From NCBI RefSeq assembly GCF_002019635.1, contig NZ_KV917372.1, positions 2,090,290 to 2,154,289 on the forward strand: DNA of 64,000 nt. Reading direction: 5' to 3'. The notes under the pieces are model-generated. The model was not told the origin of the DNA, ran no database searches, and saw nothing but the letters and a program-made list of their open reading frames with translations. How positions within the stretch are numbered: the stretch's first letter is position 1; every line of letters begins with the position of its first letter. The position numbers were made by a program, and so were the translations under genes. This document shows positions 36,532 to 45,794 of the stretch, in pieces. This stretch comes from Metabacillus halosaccharovorans. Its GTDB lineage: Bacteria > Bacillota > Bacilli > Bacillales > Bacillaceae.

Positions 36532-36556
36532 TTTACTTTAATGAACAAGTGGGAAT
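36531..36556 (+). promoter_or_regulatory. Candidate sigma-B promoter
   Basis: GTTTAC (36531-36536) and GGGAAT (36551-36556) are 14 bases apart, close to the sigma-B consensus (GTTTAA, GGGTAT). The gene downstream resembles general stress dehydrogenases, which are sigma-B controlled in B. subtilis. Confidence 0.55.
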
Positions 36557-36643
36557 AGAAATACCAGACTACAACATCATGAACATACTTTTAGATTTTC
36601 TTCACATAATAGGTAAACGATAATACTATAGGAGGTAAAAACT

Positions 36644-37516
36644 TTGAGTAATAATCAAAATCAACAAAAACAAACATTACCGCCACAGCACCAGGATGTT
36701 CAGCCCGGACATGAGGATTTGATGAATCCAAAACCTACATTTGATGATCAATCATATACCGGAAGTGGGAAATTAAAAGATAAAGTGGCCATTATTACAG
36801 GTGGAGACAGTGGAATTGGACGAGCAGTTGCAGTTTTTTTTGCGAAAGAAGGAGCTAATGTTGTCATTTCCTATTTAGATGAGCAAGAGGATGCTGAGGA
36901 AACCAAAAAACATATAGAAGCAGAAGGTCAAAAATGCCTGCTTGTTTCTGGAGATATTGGTGATGAAACTGTATGTCAGCAAGTTGTAGCAAAAACAGTT
37001 GAAACTTTTGGACAAGTAGATATCTTAGTAAATAATGCAGCTGAACAACACCCACAAAAAGGAATTGAAGATATTACAAGTGAACAGCTGGAACGAACTT
37101 TCAAGACAAATATTTTCTCGTTTTTCCATTTAACAAAAGCTGTCCTTCCTCATTTCAAAAAAGGAAGTGCGATTATTAACACCTCTTCTGTAACGGCATA
37201 TGCCGGAAATGAGCAGTTAATTGACTATTCTTCAACAAAAGGTGCGATTACTGCGTTTACTCGTTCGTTGGCCCTTAATCTTGCCGGTAAAGGAATCCGC
37301 GTGAATGCAGTGGCTCCAGGTCCAATTTGGACACCACTTATCCCATCTACGTTCCCGGCAGATCAAGTTGCAACCTTTGGGGCAAATACACCTATGAAGC
37401 GACCTGGACAACCTGAAGAACTTGCACCTGCTTACGTATTTTTGGCTAGTGATGATTCCTCTTATATGTCAGGGCAAACACTTCATGTGAATGGTGGAAA
37501 AATTGTTAATGGTTAG
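36644..37516 (+). CDS. Short-chain dehydrogenase, general-stress type
   Basis: The 290-residue protein has a long polar N-terminal extension, then the classical SDR parts: KVAIITGGDSGIGRAVAVFF near residue 48, DILVNNAAEQHPQ with the NNA motif, INTSSVTAYAGNEQLIDYSS with serine and the YSSTK catalytic pair, and GIRVNAVAPGPIWTPLIPST. This layout matches B. subtilis stress proteins such as YdaD and YhdF. It starts with TTG eight bases after GGAGG. Substrate unknown. A candidate sigma-B promoter lies upstream. Confidence 0.9.
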   Translation: MSNNQNQQKQTLPPQHQDVQPGHEDLMNPKPTFDDQSYTGSGKLKDKVAIITGGDSGIGRAVAVFFAKEGANVVISYLDEQEDAEETKKHIEAEGQKCLLVSGDIGDETVCQQVVAKTVETFGQVDILVNNAAEQHPQKGIEDITSEQLERTFKTNIFSFFHLTKAVLPHFKKGSAIINTSSVTAYAGNEQLIDYSSTKGAITAFTRSLALNLAGKGIRVNAVAPGPIWTPLIPSTFPADQVATFGANTPMKRPGQPEELAPAYVFLASDDSSYMSGQTLHVNGGKIVNG

Positions 37517-37655
37517 AAAGCGCAAGCGCCTTGATCAGGCCCGACAAGCATAAGGCGATTTGGAATATAAGGGGTTTTTTGCTTTCAAATCCAAATCCCC
37601 TTATGACCTAAGGGCCTAGGCGCTGGAGCTGGACACCAACACTAAGTACAGAATT
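37516..37655. repeat. Dispersed GCGC-ended repeat after the dehydrogenase
   Basis: The element begins AAAGCGCAAGCGCCTTGATC immediately after the dehydrogenase stop and ends GGCGCTGGAGCTGGACACC, then ACTAAGTAC. Its outer arms (GCGCCT with AGGCGC, GGCCC with GGGCC) pair. An inner AT-rich block (GGAATATAAGGGG against CCCCTTAT) forms another hairpin. It shares its ends with the elements at 19616, 49884 and 52420. Confidence 0.85.
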
Positions 37656-37683
37656 TTATGCTTAGCTATCATTATAAAACAAC

Positions 37684-37712
37684 AGGGACTGTTCTAATGA
37701 ACAGTCCCTTTC
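37684..37712 (-). terminator. Hairpin after the GH13-like gene
   Basis: A perfect 11-bp stem (AGGGACTGTTC at 37684-37694 with GAACAGTCCCT at 37699-37709, loop TAAT). The minus strand then reads TGTTGTTTT, a modest T-run. It lies seven bases past the stop of the minus-strand gene. Confidence 0.75.
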
Positions 37713-37716
37713 TATA

Positions 37717-39060
37717 TCAAGACTTCTGCTTTCCTTTTCTATAAGCCATGACCAAAAATAAAATAAACAATGTCGGAACAATGATAAAGACACTGATAAA
37801 TGGTATATTTAATCCCGTCTTATCTTTTATTTCATATACTTCTGCAATTTCACGATCTATGATGAACTCGTATTCGCCATTTTCTTCTTCAAAAGTGTCA
37901 CCTGTTAGCAAACCTTCAAGCTTGTTATCTTTAGCTATTTCAGCAGCAGGTATTTTTACCTTTTGAGTCTCAGTCGTATTATTAATAGCAACAATCAGGG
38001 ACTCATCCTGATAGGATCGTTTAAAAATAATCATACCGTCCTTTTCATATAAAACTTCATAATCTCCTCTTGTTAGAGCAGGGAACGTTTTTCTTAAAAC
38101 TGAAAGCTTTCCTAAATACTCAATCAATTCTTCATCTGATTGAAAGTTCATTAAAGGACGGTTTGTCGGCGGCTCTCCTCCATCGACAGCAATTTCTGAA
38201 CCATAATAAACGAACGGAGTTCCCGGGATCGTATACATATAGGAGAAAGCCATTTTCAACCGAACACCCGGATGCTGATTATTTTCGATGGCATGTCTTG
38301 TAAAGCGGACTGTTCGATCATTATCAACATATGTACTTAGTAAAGGTGATGACTTGGCTACAATCTCAGTTATTGGTAGAAAAGATTGATCAACATTCGA
38401 AAATACACTTGCTGTTTCTTCATAAAAAGATTGATTCAGAATAGAATCAAACCCATTTTCTAGATAAGAAGAAACATTCTCATCCTTTGATTCAATTGAT
38501 CCTACTAAGTAAAAATCCTCTTTGAGTTCTTCTATGTCCTTGTGAAACTGATTCCAGACACTCACATTGATACTGTCTGCTTGTTCGATATAGTACCCAT
38601 CTACATTGGTTTCATTTATCCACCATGATGCTGTTTGTGTAAGATTTTGGTCGATCTCACCGTAATCTAACAGTATATTCATATCAAGCTTGTGAGCTTC
38701 TTCAACAAGTTTTTTTACATCTTCAACCGTCCCTGCATGCTCGTCCATTGTTTTCACTTCAACTGCATTATTTTCTTCATTAAAAATCGGGGAAAGTATG
38801 ATCGAGGTAAATCCCATTTCATGAATATACTCAATTTTCTTAGTAATTCCTTCAATATCTCCTCCATGATAAGCAGTTGGATCCTCAAAATTGAGATCAC
38901 TACCATCATTTTTAGAGTTTCCGTTATTAAATCGGTCAACGACAACATAGTAAGCAATTTCATCTTGCCATGCCCTCTCTTCTTTTTCAGCAGCATTCAC
39001 GGGAATTGCTCCTAAAAGAAGAAATAGAATAAGCAAAAATTTGCCAGCTCTTTTAAACAT
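37717..39060 (-). CDS. Membrane-anchored GH13-like protein without catalytic residues
   Basis: The 447-residue protein has a signal peptide (GKFLLILFLLLGAIPVNAA), an amylase-type barrel and a C-terminal membrane helix (FISVFIIVPTLFILFLVMAY) with a basic tail. GH13 landmarks remain: YYVVVDRFNNGNSKND, AYHGGDIEGITKKIEYI, and GTPFVYYGSEIAVDGGEPPT. The active-site motifs are lost. The DxVxNH region reads DYGEID, the nucleophile region reads VDGYYIEQAD rather than GxRxD, GE reads GSIE, and the NHD motif reads VDNDRTVRF. It is probably a non-catalytic surface protein, perhaps binding glucan. Confidence 0.85.
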   Translation of the reverse strand: MFKRAGKFLLILFLLLGAIPVNAAEKEERAWQDEIAYYVVVDRFNNGNSKNDGSDLNFEDPTAYHGGDIEGITKKIEYIHEMGFTSIILSPIFNEENNAVEVKTMDEHAGTVEDVKKLVEEAHKLDMNILLDYGEIDQNLTQTASWWINETNVDGYYIEQADSINVSVWNQFHKDIEELKEDFYLVGSIESKDENVSSYLENGFDSILNQSFYEETASVFSNVDQSFLPITEIVAKSSPLLSTYVDNDRTVRFTRHAIENNQHPGVRLKMAFSYMYTIPGTPFVYYGSEIAVDGGEPPTNRPLMNFQSDEELIEYLGKLSVLRKTFPALTRGDYEVLYEKDGMIIFKRSYQDESLIVAINNTTETQKVKIPAAEIAKDNKLEGLLTGDTFEEENGEYEFIIDREIAEVYEIKDKTGLNIPFISVFIIVPTLFILFLVMAYRKGKQKS

Positions 39061-39408
39061 CTTGGTCCGTTCCTCCTATATTCTATATCTCTACGTTCTT
39101 AAGAGTATCGCTTTGTGTCATATACCGTCAAATTTTATTTAGATTCTTTCAATTTTTTAGTAATGCTGTTTTAGGTTTCGAATAGTTTCCAGTATCACCC
39201 AGTTGGATTTCAATTGCTTGTTTGGTTTACCATGAGATTCCCCTAAATTTGGCAGTGTCTAGTACGGTGGAAGAAGAAAAAGTTATGCTGCTAATCACCT
39301 CCATTACATGAACGCATCTTTTTTCATGTATAAAATACATAATCGTTCCAGTATAAAATTAGTATTAATGTGCAAATTAGTATTATTTAGATGAAGGGAT
39401 CACATACT
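39061..39408. other. Gap before the gerA-type operon
   Basis: This AT-rich stretch separates the divergent GH13-like gene and the germination operon. It contains an inverted pair around TTTCATGTATAAAATACATAA (near 39322). I looked for a sigma-G promoter for the operon but found no convincing -35 and -10 pair. Confidence 0.4.
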
Positions 39409-40743
39409 ATGGATCGATTAGTTGAAGAAATACAATCTGTGCTTGGAAATAATGAAGATTTTGTTCAGTCAAGGGATTATCTTGCTGATACATCTGTTAT
39501 CCTATTAGGTTTTAGTACTCTAGTTGATTTTACAAAAACCAAAATGACCCTCCAAAAGCATTCAGACAGTTTCATTTCTCAAGATAGGCCTTCTGATGAT
39601 TTATGGTGTTCAATAGGTAAACTAATCGAAGGTGATGTTAAGGAAGCTATTTCATCCATATATGTAGGCAAACTAGTTATTATTATCGAGAATACCAGTC
39701 GATTTATCATTATGGATCCTGTATCTAAACAACTAGATCGTTCCATTGAGTCGCCTTCAAATGAAAATGTAATTCAAGGTCCATTAAATTCTTTTACGGA
39801 GAATATTGATATAAATATCGGTATTGTCCGTAAACAAGTGAACTCGAATGAACTACACTTAAAAACATACTCAACAGGGCACAATGTAAAAAAAAAACTT
39901 TCCTTGTTTTATATAGACGGCAAAGCTGATACTAAATTATTAGACAACCTTATGGAACATATTGAAAAGAATATTAATATGGAGATTGATGATTTGCAAG
40001 GATTATCAAATATGATGGGTTTTCGAAGCTGGGACGCAGTTTCGAAATTTAATACAACTGAATTGCCTCTTTATGCCGTTCAATTTCTGAAAAAAGGAAG
40101 AGTTATTCTTTTTGTGGATCAATTCCCTTTTGCGCTTATTCTTCCTAGCCATCTATTAGATATGTTCATTCTTGAAAATGATCGAAATTTTCCTCTCCCC
40201 ATAATGGTTTCCATTCGATTCGTAAGAGTTATTGGTCTTTTGGTTACGCTGATCAGTCCTGGTTTGTATGTAGCACTTGTTGCAGTTAATCCTGAAATTT
40301 TACAGATACAGCTTGCCTTGTCTGTTGCCCAGAGCCGTGAAGGAGTTCCATATCCTGCATTAGTCGAAATTATTCTCATGCTTGTTATTCTTGAATTAAT
40401 TTTGGAAGCTAGTGTCAGGCTCCCTAAATCCATTGGACCTACGATTACAATGGTCGGAGGGATTATTCTAGGACAAGCTGTTGTTGAAGCTAAATTGGTC
40501 AGCAATCTCCTAATTATTATTCTTGCAGCTACTACCATTGCCAATTCAACAATTGTCGGTTTTCAAAACTCTGTTTCCATCAGATTATTTAAATATGTCA
40601 TTGTGTTTCTTGCATCCATTTTCGGCTTATTAGGCATTGTAGCAGGCCTTGTATTAATTGGAGCTTACTTAGCGAGTATCAACACCTATGGTAGGTCCTA
40701 TCTAGACATAAACATGAAAGGGACTGAAAACAACAGTGAATAA
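39409..40743 (+). CDS. GerA-family spore germination receptor, A subunit
   Basis: The 444-residue protein has a soluble N-terminal part (about 1-230) and a C-terminal part with about five membrane helices: FVRVIGLLVTLISPGLYVAL, VEIILMLVILELILEASVRL and VIVFLASIFGLLGIVAGLVL. The family motifs GREGVPYPALVEI-like sequence (SREGVPYPALVEI) and SVRLPKSIGPTITMVGGIIL are clear. It should sit in the spore inner membrane with the B and C subunits. I take the ATG at 39409, nine bases after AAGGGA. It overlaps the next gene by eight bases. Which germinant it senses cannot be told. Confidence 0.93.
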   Translation: MDRLVEEIQSVLGNNEDFVQSRDYLADTSVILLGFSTLVDFTKTKMTLQKHSDSFISQDRPSDDLWCSIGKLIEGDVKEAISSIYVGKLVIIIENTSRFIIMDPVSKQLDRSIESPSNENVIQGPLNSFTENIDINIGIVRKQVNSNELHLKTYSTGHNVKKKLSLFYIDGKADTKLLDNLMEHIEKNINMEIDDLQGLSNMMGFRSWDAVSKFNTTELPLYAVQFLKKGRVILFVDQFPFALILPSHLLDMFILENDRNFPLPIMVSIRFVRVIGLLVTLISPGLYVALVAVNPEILQIQLALSVAQSREGVPYPALVEIILMLVILELILEASVRLPKSIGPTITMVGGIILGQAVVEAKLVSNLLIIILAATTIANSTIVGFQNSVSIRLFKYVIVFLASIFGLLGIVAGLVLIGAYLASINTYGRSYLDINMKGTENNSE

Positions 40744-41812
40744 AAGTTTACATGTCATGATATTATATATTTTAAGCCATTTGGGACTCATTTTCTTTAT
40801 GTACCCGGGAAATATAATTTCAAGTACAGAGCAGGGCCACTGGCTTCCAATTCTATTAGGAATAATTGTTCATTTTACTTTTTTATTTGTTTATATGAAG
40901 GGACTAAGTTTCTTTCCAAAAAAAGATATTATTACGATCTATACAGAGTTTGGAAAAGGTAAAGCTCTCCTATTTCTTATCCCTATTTTCATTTATTTCA
41001 TTATGATTTTATTAATAACCGTACGTGCGTACGCAGAAATTATTACAATCGTCTTTTTATCCAACACTCCCATATGGGCCATCATGTTATTATTACTATC
41101 TATCTCAACTTATATTGCTTCAAATGGAGTTGAAGTCATTTTTCGTACAGGGTTTCTCTTATCCATCCTATTTCTTCCGATCATTTTATTTATCTTCTTT
41201 ACTTCTTTTCAAAATGTTGATTGGAGATATGCCATCCCTTTTGATACTGATTTTCGATTCATTACAAAACGTCCCTACTTAGAAAGTTTTTTTGCCTTCT
41301 CTGGAGGGTTTCTGTTTCTTGGCTTTATTCAACCCTATTTCTCTTACAGTAGAAAATCGATTTTATGGGCAGCTGCAATCCTGATTCCTTTTTTTATATT
41401 TTCTGTTTATATCCCCATTCTTACATTTGGGCAGGCCACTTCGGCAACAACATTCCTCCCTTATGTTGTTGTGGTAGACGCCATAAATATTAATTGGTTG
41501 ATGTTTGATAGGGTCACCATGTTTTTTTTGTTAAGTTTACTATCTTTTATTATGCTTTACCTATCTCTCGTGACATGGAAAACACTCCGAATATTAAGTC
41601 ATTACATTCCATCGATCAAACCAGTTAATCAGGTGATCACAGTTTCAGTAGTAGTGTATTTTTTATGTTTCTTGATTCCGGGATGGGAGGATATTGAAAA
41701 GCTATTTTGGTGGAATACTTTTTTACGATTTTATATCTTAATAGCAGTTCCCTTATCTATCTATTTCTTTGGATCTCGTATTAAGAGGAAGGGTAAAAAT
41801 GAAACCATATAA
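40736..41812 (+). CDS. GerA-family spore germination receptor, B subunit
   Basis: The 358-residue protein is almost entirely hydrophobic with about ten membrane helices, as in GerAB and other members of the APC-like germination permeases. Characteristic stretches are FFMYPGNIISSTEQGHWLPI near the start and FLPYVVVVDAININWLMFDR near residue 245. The start is GTG inside the end of the A gene. In GerA receptors the B subunit binds the germinant amino acid. It overlaps the C-subunit gene by 14 bases. Confidence 0.92.
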   Translation: MNKSLHVMILYILSHLGLIFFMYPGNIISSTEQGHWLPILLGIIVHFTFLFVYMKGLSFFPKKDIITIYTEFGKGKALLFLIPIFIYFIMILLITVRAYAEIITIVFLSNTPIWAIMLLLLSISTYIASNGVEVIFRTGFLLSILFLPIILFIFFTSFQNVDWRYAIPFDTDFRFITKRPYLESFFAFSGGFLFLGFIQPYFSYSRKSILWAAAILIPFFIFSVYIPILTFGQATSATTFLPYVVVVDAININWLMFDRVTMFFLLSLLSFIMLYLSLVTWKTLRILSHYIPSIKPVNQVITVSVVVYFLCFLIPGWEDIEKLFWWNTFLRFYILIAVPLSIYFFGSRIKRKGKNETI

Positions 41813-42878
41813 TTTAATGTCAAAAGCGACTATCGTTTTTTGTTTATTTTTGCTAATTCTCCCCCTAAGCGGCTGCTGGGATAATAGGGATATCAATCAC
41901 CGAGTGCTACCTGTAGTCCTTGGTGTATCTTTGATTGACGAACAATACAGGGTATTCTTAGAGATTCCTGATCCTGAAAAAGATACAACAAATATCAAAA
42001 TTATATCCGGAACAGGAGAAACAATTACAAAAGCGGTCGATACAATAAGCAGAAATTTAGAGAGCAGTGTAGACTTACTTCATGTAAAACTAATATTGAT
42101 TGATCGGAAAACTGCTGAAGAAGGGGTGAAAGATATTATCGCCGGCTTTATGCGATCGCGAGAAGTATCACCAAAAGCATTAGTGGCTATATGCAATCAG
42201 GATATAGATGAGTTTTTTTCAAAACTGTCAGATTTAAAGGAAATTCATGGAACTGCCATGTTCGATTTTTTTGAAAAAAATGCAGGATGGAATCCTGATA
42301 TCGCTCTTACAAGGATATGGGAGGTATACCGTAGTATCCATTCTTATACACGTGATGTTGCGATCCCTCTAATTGTTACTGGCAAAATGACAGCAATTGA
42401 ACAATCAGGTTCAGCTGTAATAAAGAATGGAAAGATGGTAGAACAAATCAGTGCTGATGAAACTCTGCTATTTAATTCTTTTGACGGAGAAAGCACCAAT
42501 GGTAACATTGAAGTTTTGAATCATGCAAGTGTTATGATCATTGGCAATTCTATGCGCCATAAAAGCGAATTAATTGATAAGCAGCCTATTTTGCAAAGCC
42601 GTATCAATTTAAAAGTCGTCATCCTTGAAACAAGAGGAAACGCCTCTTCGACATTAGTTAAGAAGGAATTGAACAAACTCTTAACCGACAGATTTAATAA
42701 TATGTTTGCCAAAATACAAAAGAGTGAAGCCGATATTTTAGGTATAGGTCAGTTTTACCGCAACAAACTGACTCGAAAAGAATTAAAAAATTGGAGATCG
42801 GTATACTATCCAAATATGAAAATGAATATTCAATTCCACATTGACATTCAAAATGAAGGATACTTAAAAACAACATAA
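41799..42878 (+). CDS. GerA-family spore germination receptor, C subunit (lipoprotein)
   Basis: The 359-residue protein has a lipoprotein signal with lipobox LPLSGC followed by WDNRDI, the typical start of mature GerAC proteins. Later family motifs are AVDTISRNLESSVDLLHVKL and FVRSREVSP-like sequence (FMRSREVSPKALVAI). The C-terminal region ends KNWRSVYYPNMKMNIQFHID. I take the ATG at 41799 after AAGAGGAAGGG; an upstream frame start at 41769 would lie in the B gene and spoil the signal peptide. It completes the A-B-C receptor. Confidence 0.92.
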   Translation: MKPYNLMSKATIVFCLFLLILPLSGCWDNRDINHRVLPVVLGVSLIDEQYRVFLEIPDPEKDTTNIKIISGTGETITKAVDTISRNLESSVDLLHVKLILIDRKTAEEGVKDIIAGFMRSREVSPKALVAICNQDIDEFFSKLSDLKEIHGTAMFDFFEKNAGWNPDIALTRIWEVYRSIHSYTRDVAIPLIVTGKMTAIEQSGSAVIKNGKMVEQISADETLLFNSFDGESTNGNIEVLNHASVMIIGNSMRHKSELIDKQPILQSRINLKVVILETRGNASSTLVKKELNKLLTDRFNNMFAKIQKSEADILGIGQFYRNKLTRKELKNWRSVYYPNMKMNIQFHIDIQNEGYLKTT

Positions 42879-43049
42879 TAGGAAAATGTCAGTAGAATAG
42901 TTATACCTCCTTTTTGTATTTAATTTATATCTCGAACAATAATTAGAAATTATGGTCAAGATATAAAATAAATACATTTCCCTTGTATCTCCTGTTTATA
43001 ATTGGAGAAACCTTATTCTTACAAATTCATTTAAGATAAAGGAGTCGTC

Positions 43050-44804
43050 ATGCTGAGAGAAGCTATTTATCATCGTCCGGGAGGCCAATTTGCTTATCCT
43101 ACTTGTGATGGGTCTTTTCAAATTCAACTTCGAACAAAGCATCAAAATGTTAACTCCGTCAATCTTCTATATGGAGATCCATTTGAATTTGATCAGGAGA
43201 ACTGGAAGTCTACATCATCACAAATGTTGCATAGTGGTACAGATGGATTATTTGATTACTGGTCCGTTACTGTTTTCCCACCACAAAAGCGTCTTAGGTA
43301 TGCCTTTCATTTAAAAAGCGACGAGTCGGAGCTCTTTTTCACAGAAAAGGGATTTACCGATCATGTTCATAAAGATTTTTCTGCCTATTTTTGCTTGCCT
43401 TACTATCATCGTTCAGATGCCTTTAAAGCACCTGAATGGGTAAAAAATACAGTCTGGTATCAAATATTTCCAGATCGATTTGCAAATGGAGATACTTCAA
43501 ATGACCCTGCAGGAACATTAGCATGGAACAGCATAGAACCTGCCTCAGACTCTATTTTTGGAGGTGATTTACAAGGTGTCATCCAGCATTTGGATTATTT
43601 AGTAGACCTGGGAATCAACGGAATTTACTTTACCCCGCTCTTTCGTGCTCATTCAAATCATAAATATGATACGGTGAATTATTTCGAAATAGATCCGCAA
43701 TTTGGAAGCATACAAGATATGAAGGAAGTTGTTAAGGAGTGCCACGCAAGAGGAATTCGTGTCATGCTTGATGCGGTTTTTAATCATTGCGGGCAGGACT
43801 TCCCTCCGTTTCAAAATGTGTTGCAACATGGAGAAGCATCACCATATAAGGATTGGTTCCATATAAGCTTTTCATCAACTGGTGATATACAGTATGAAAC
43901 CTTTTCCTTTGAAAAATCAATGCCGAAGCTGAACACTCAACATCCTGAGGTTCGCAAACTTTTGTTTGATGTTGGGCAATTTTGGATAAGAGAATGTCAC
44001 ATTGATGGATGGAGGTTGGATGTGGCGAATGAGATTGACCATCAATTTTGGAAAGATTTTCGTCAGGTGATAAAACGTGATCACCCTGATGTGTATCTAG
44101 TTGGAGAAGTATGGCACGATGCGATGCCTTGGCTTGACGGGGATCAGTTTGATGCTGTGATGAATTATCCTTTCGCACAACTTCTTCACCAATTTTACGC
44201 ATATAATGTGATAAATGTTGAGCAATTTACTAAGTCATTACAACACTATTTACACCAATATCCAAAACCTGTTTATCATACATTATTTAATATGGTAGGA
44301 AGCCATGATACACCAAGAATCGTAAATCTTGCAAAGATGAATAAGCAAAAAGTTAAGCTGTTATCCGTTTTTCAGTTTAGCTTCTATGGTTCACCTTCGA
44401 TTTACTATGGAGATGAAATTGGCTTAACTGGAGATCAGGATCCCGGATGCAGAAAGTGTATGGAATGGGATAATTCAAGACAGGATCAGGACATGCTAAC
44501 ATTCATGAAAAGATTGATACACCTGCGAAAGCAATATCCTGTTCTCGGAAATGACGGGGAATTTCAGCTCTTATCTTATGATATCAACCAAAACTCTATT
44601 TGTTATCAAAGAGAAAATTCCACAGAACTTGTCATTGTTGTCATGAATAATCATCCTGAAAAGCAAACGATTTTGCTTCCGTTACAACTTAAAGACCGTA
44701 CGATTTTTGATCTTTGGCTCTCAAAAGAATTTGCTGCACATTCCGATCAGCTTTCTGTCACACTTGATGGCTATGACTTTACCCTTTTGCTTATTAAGAA
44801 ATAA
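43050..44804 (+). CDS. Neopullulanase / cyclomaltodextrinase-type GH13 enzyme
   Basis: The 584-residue protein has an N-terminal starch-binding-like domain (about 1-125), the barrel and a short C-terminal sheet domain. Catalytic motifs are intact: DAVFNHCG near residue 240, nucleophile aspartate in IDGWRLDVANEID (about 323), acid glutamate in VYLVGEVWHDA (about 352) and aspartate in MVGSHDTPRIV (about 419). The N-terminal domain marks the GH13_20 group, which cleaves maltodextrins inside the cell; there is no signal peptide. The ATG follows AAAGGAG. No sugar transporter genes are adjacent. Confidence 0.92.
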   Translation: MLREAIYHRPGGQFAYPTCDGSFQIQLRTKHQNVNSVNLLYGDPFEFDQENWKSTSSQMLHSGTDGLFDYWSVTVFPPQKRLRYAFHLKSDESELFFTEKGFTDHVHKDFSAYFCLPYYHRSDAFKAPEWVKNTVWYQIFPDRFANGDTSNDPAGTLAWNSIEPASDSIFGGDLQGVIQHLDYLVDLGINGIYFTPLFRAHSNHKYDTVNYFEIDPQFGSIQDMKEVVKECHARGIRVMLDAVFNHCGQDFPPFQNVLQHGEASPYKDWFHISFSSTGDIQYETFSFEKSMPKLNTQHPEVRKLLFDVGQFWIRECHIDGWRLDVANEIDHQFWKDFRQVIKRDHPDVYLVGEVWHDAMPWLDGDQFDAVMNYPFAQLLHQFYAYNVINVEQFTKSLQHYLHQYPKPVYHTLFNMVGSHDTPRIVNLAKMNKQKVKLLSVFQFSFYGSPSIYYGDEIGLTGDQDPGCRKCMEWDNSRQDQDMLTFMKRLIHLRKQYPVLGNDGEFQLLSYDINQNSICYQRENSTELVIVVMNNHPEKQTILLPLQLKDRTIFDLWLSKEFAAHSDQLSVTLDGYDFTLLLIKK

Positions 44805-44812
44805 CTATCTTG

Positions 44813-45673
44813 TTATCTCCTTAGAATGACCTTTCGATATTCAATTGGTGTGAGACCTTCCATTTTCTTAAATAGTTTTGAAAAGTAAGTGGAATCCAAA
44901 ATCCCCACTTCTTTTGAGATATTAGCGATCTTTTGATCTGTAGTGGCTAACAATCTTTTTGCTTGATTCATCCGATATCTATTTAAATAATGATTTGGCG
45001 TCTCACCAACAATTTTTTGCATACAACGAGTAATATAATCCGGGTGAAAATGGATAGCATTTGCAAGATCCTCCATTTTCACCTCATCTCTGTAATGTGC
45101 TTGAATATAAGCTACCACTTCTTCTACTACATTTTCGGCAGCAGAAGGGATTTTGCATGCTTCCTTTTGGAGGTGCAATAGAAACTCCTGAAAAAACAAT
45201 TGCTGCCTTAATTGATAATCAGGTGTTTGATGATCAACATGTAATATTTGGTGAAAAATGGTTTCTACAAAGCTTGTATTCTCTATTTCCCCATAACATG
45301 GAATGGACAGCCTATAAGAAGGAGGGTGTTCATAGTCTCCTTCAGATTCATGAATATCAGCCCAATTTGTAATCCCTTCTTCTACAATTTCATAGTTTGT
45401 GGGAATTATAAAATGAAACCAATAATATTCAGATTTCACCTGACAGCCTTTATGACCGAAATGTTCAAACCCTGGAAGTAAAATGATATATTGGCCCTTG
45501 CCAATTGAGTAAGGAATACGATCTTCTGTTAGATATAATTCCCCTGATTTTACATAAATCAAGTCAAGCACCGTAAATGTACGACGAAAATGTTTTTTAT
45601 CCTTTTCAAAAACAGCATATCCTCCTTTAATCAAGGTTGGAAAGGCCGGTACCTGAAACTGTATATGTGACAA
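44813..45673 (-). CDS. AraC family transcriptional regulator
   Basis: The 286-residue protein has an N-terminal cupin-like sensing half (GELYLTEDRIPYSIGKGQYI, LPGFEHFGHKG) and a C-terminal pair of helix-turn-helix motifs: MEDLANAIHFHPDYITRCMQ and IANISKEVGILDSTYFSKLF, followed by KKMEGLTPIEYRK. It starts with TTG at 45673. It converges with the neopullulanase gene, nine bases apart, so it may regulate sugar use, but nothing in the sequence proves this. Confidence 0.92.
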   Translation of the reverse strand: MSHIQFQVPAFPTLIKGGYAVFEKDKKHFRRTFTVLDLIYVKSGELYLTEDRIPYSIGKGQYIILLPGFEHFGHKGCQVKSEYYWFHFIIPTNYEIVEEGITNWADIHESEGDYEHPPSYRLSIPCYGEIENTSFVETIFHQILHVDHQTPDYQLRQQLFFQEFLLHLQKEACKIPSAAENVVEEVVAYIQAHYRDEVKMEDLANAIHFHPDYITRCMQKIVGETPNHYLNRYRMNQAKRLLATTDQKIANISKEVGILDSTYFSKLFKKMEGLTPIEYRKVILRR

Positions 45674-45794
45674 GCCGCATCATCCTCTAAGTCGTATTTC
45701 TCCAAATTATATCGTAATCTTCTCTTTCTATTATACTGCAATCTATGTAAACTTATTAAGTATTATCGACATGTAGTAAAGGAGGTAGATGAAA

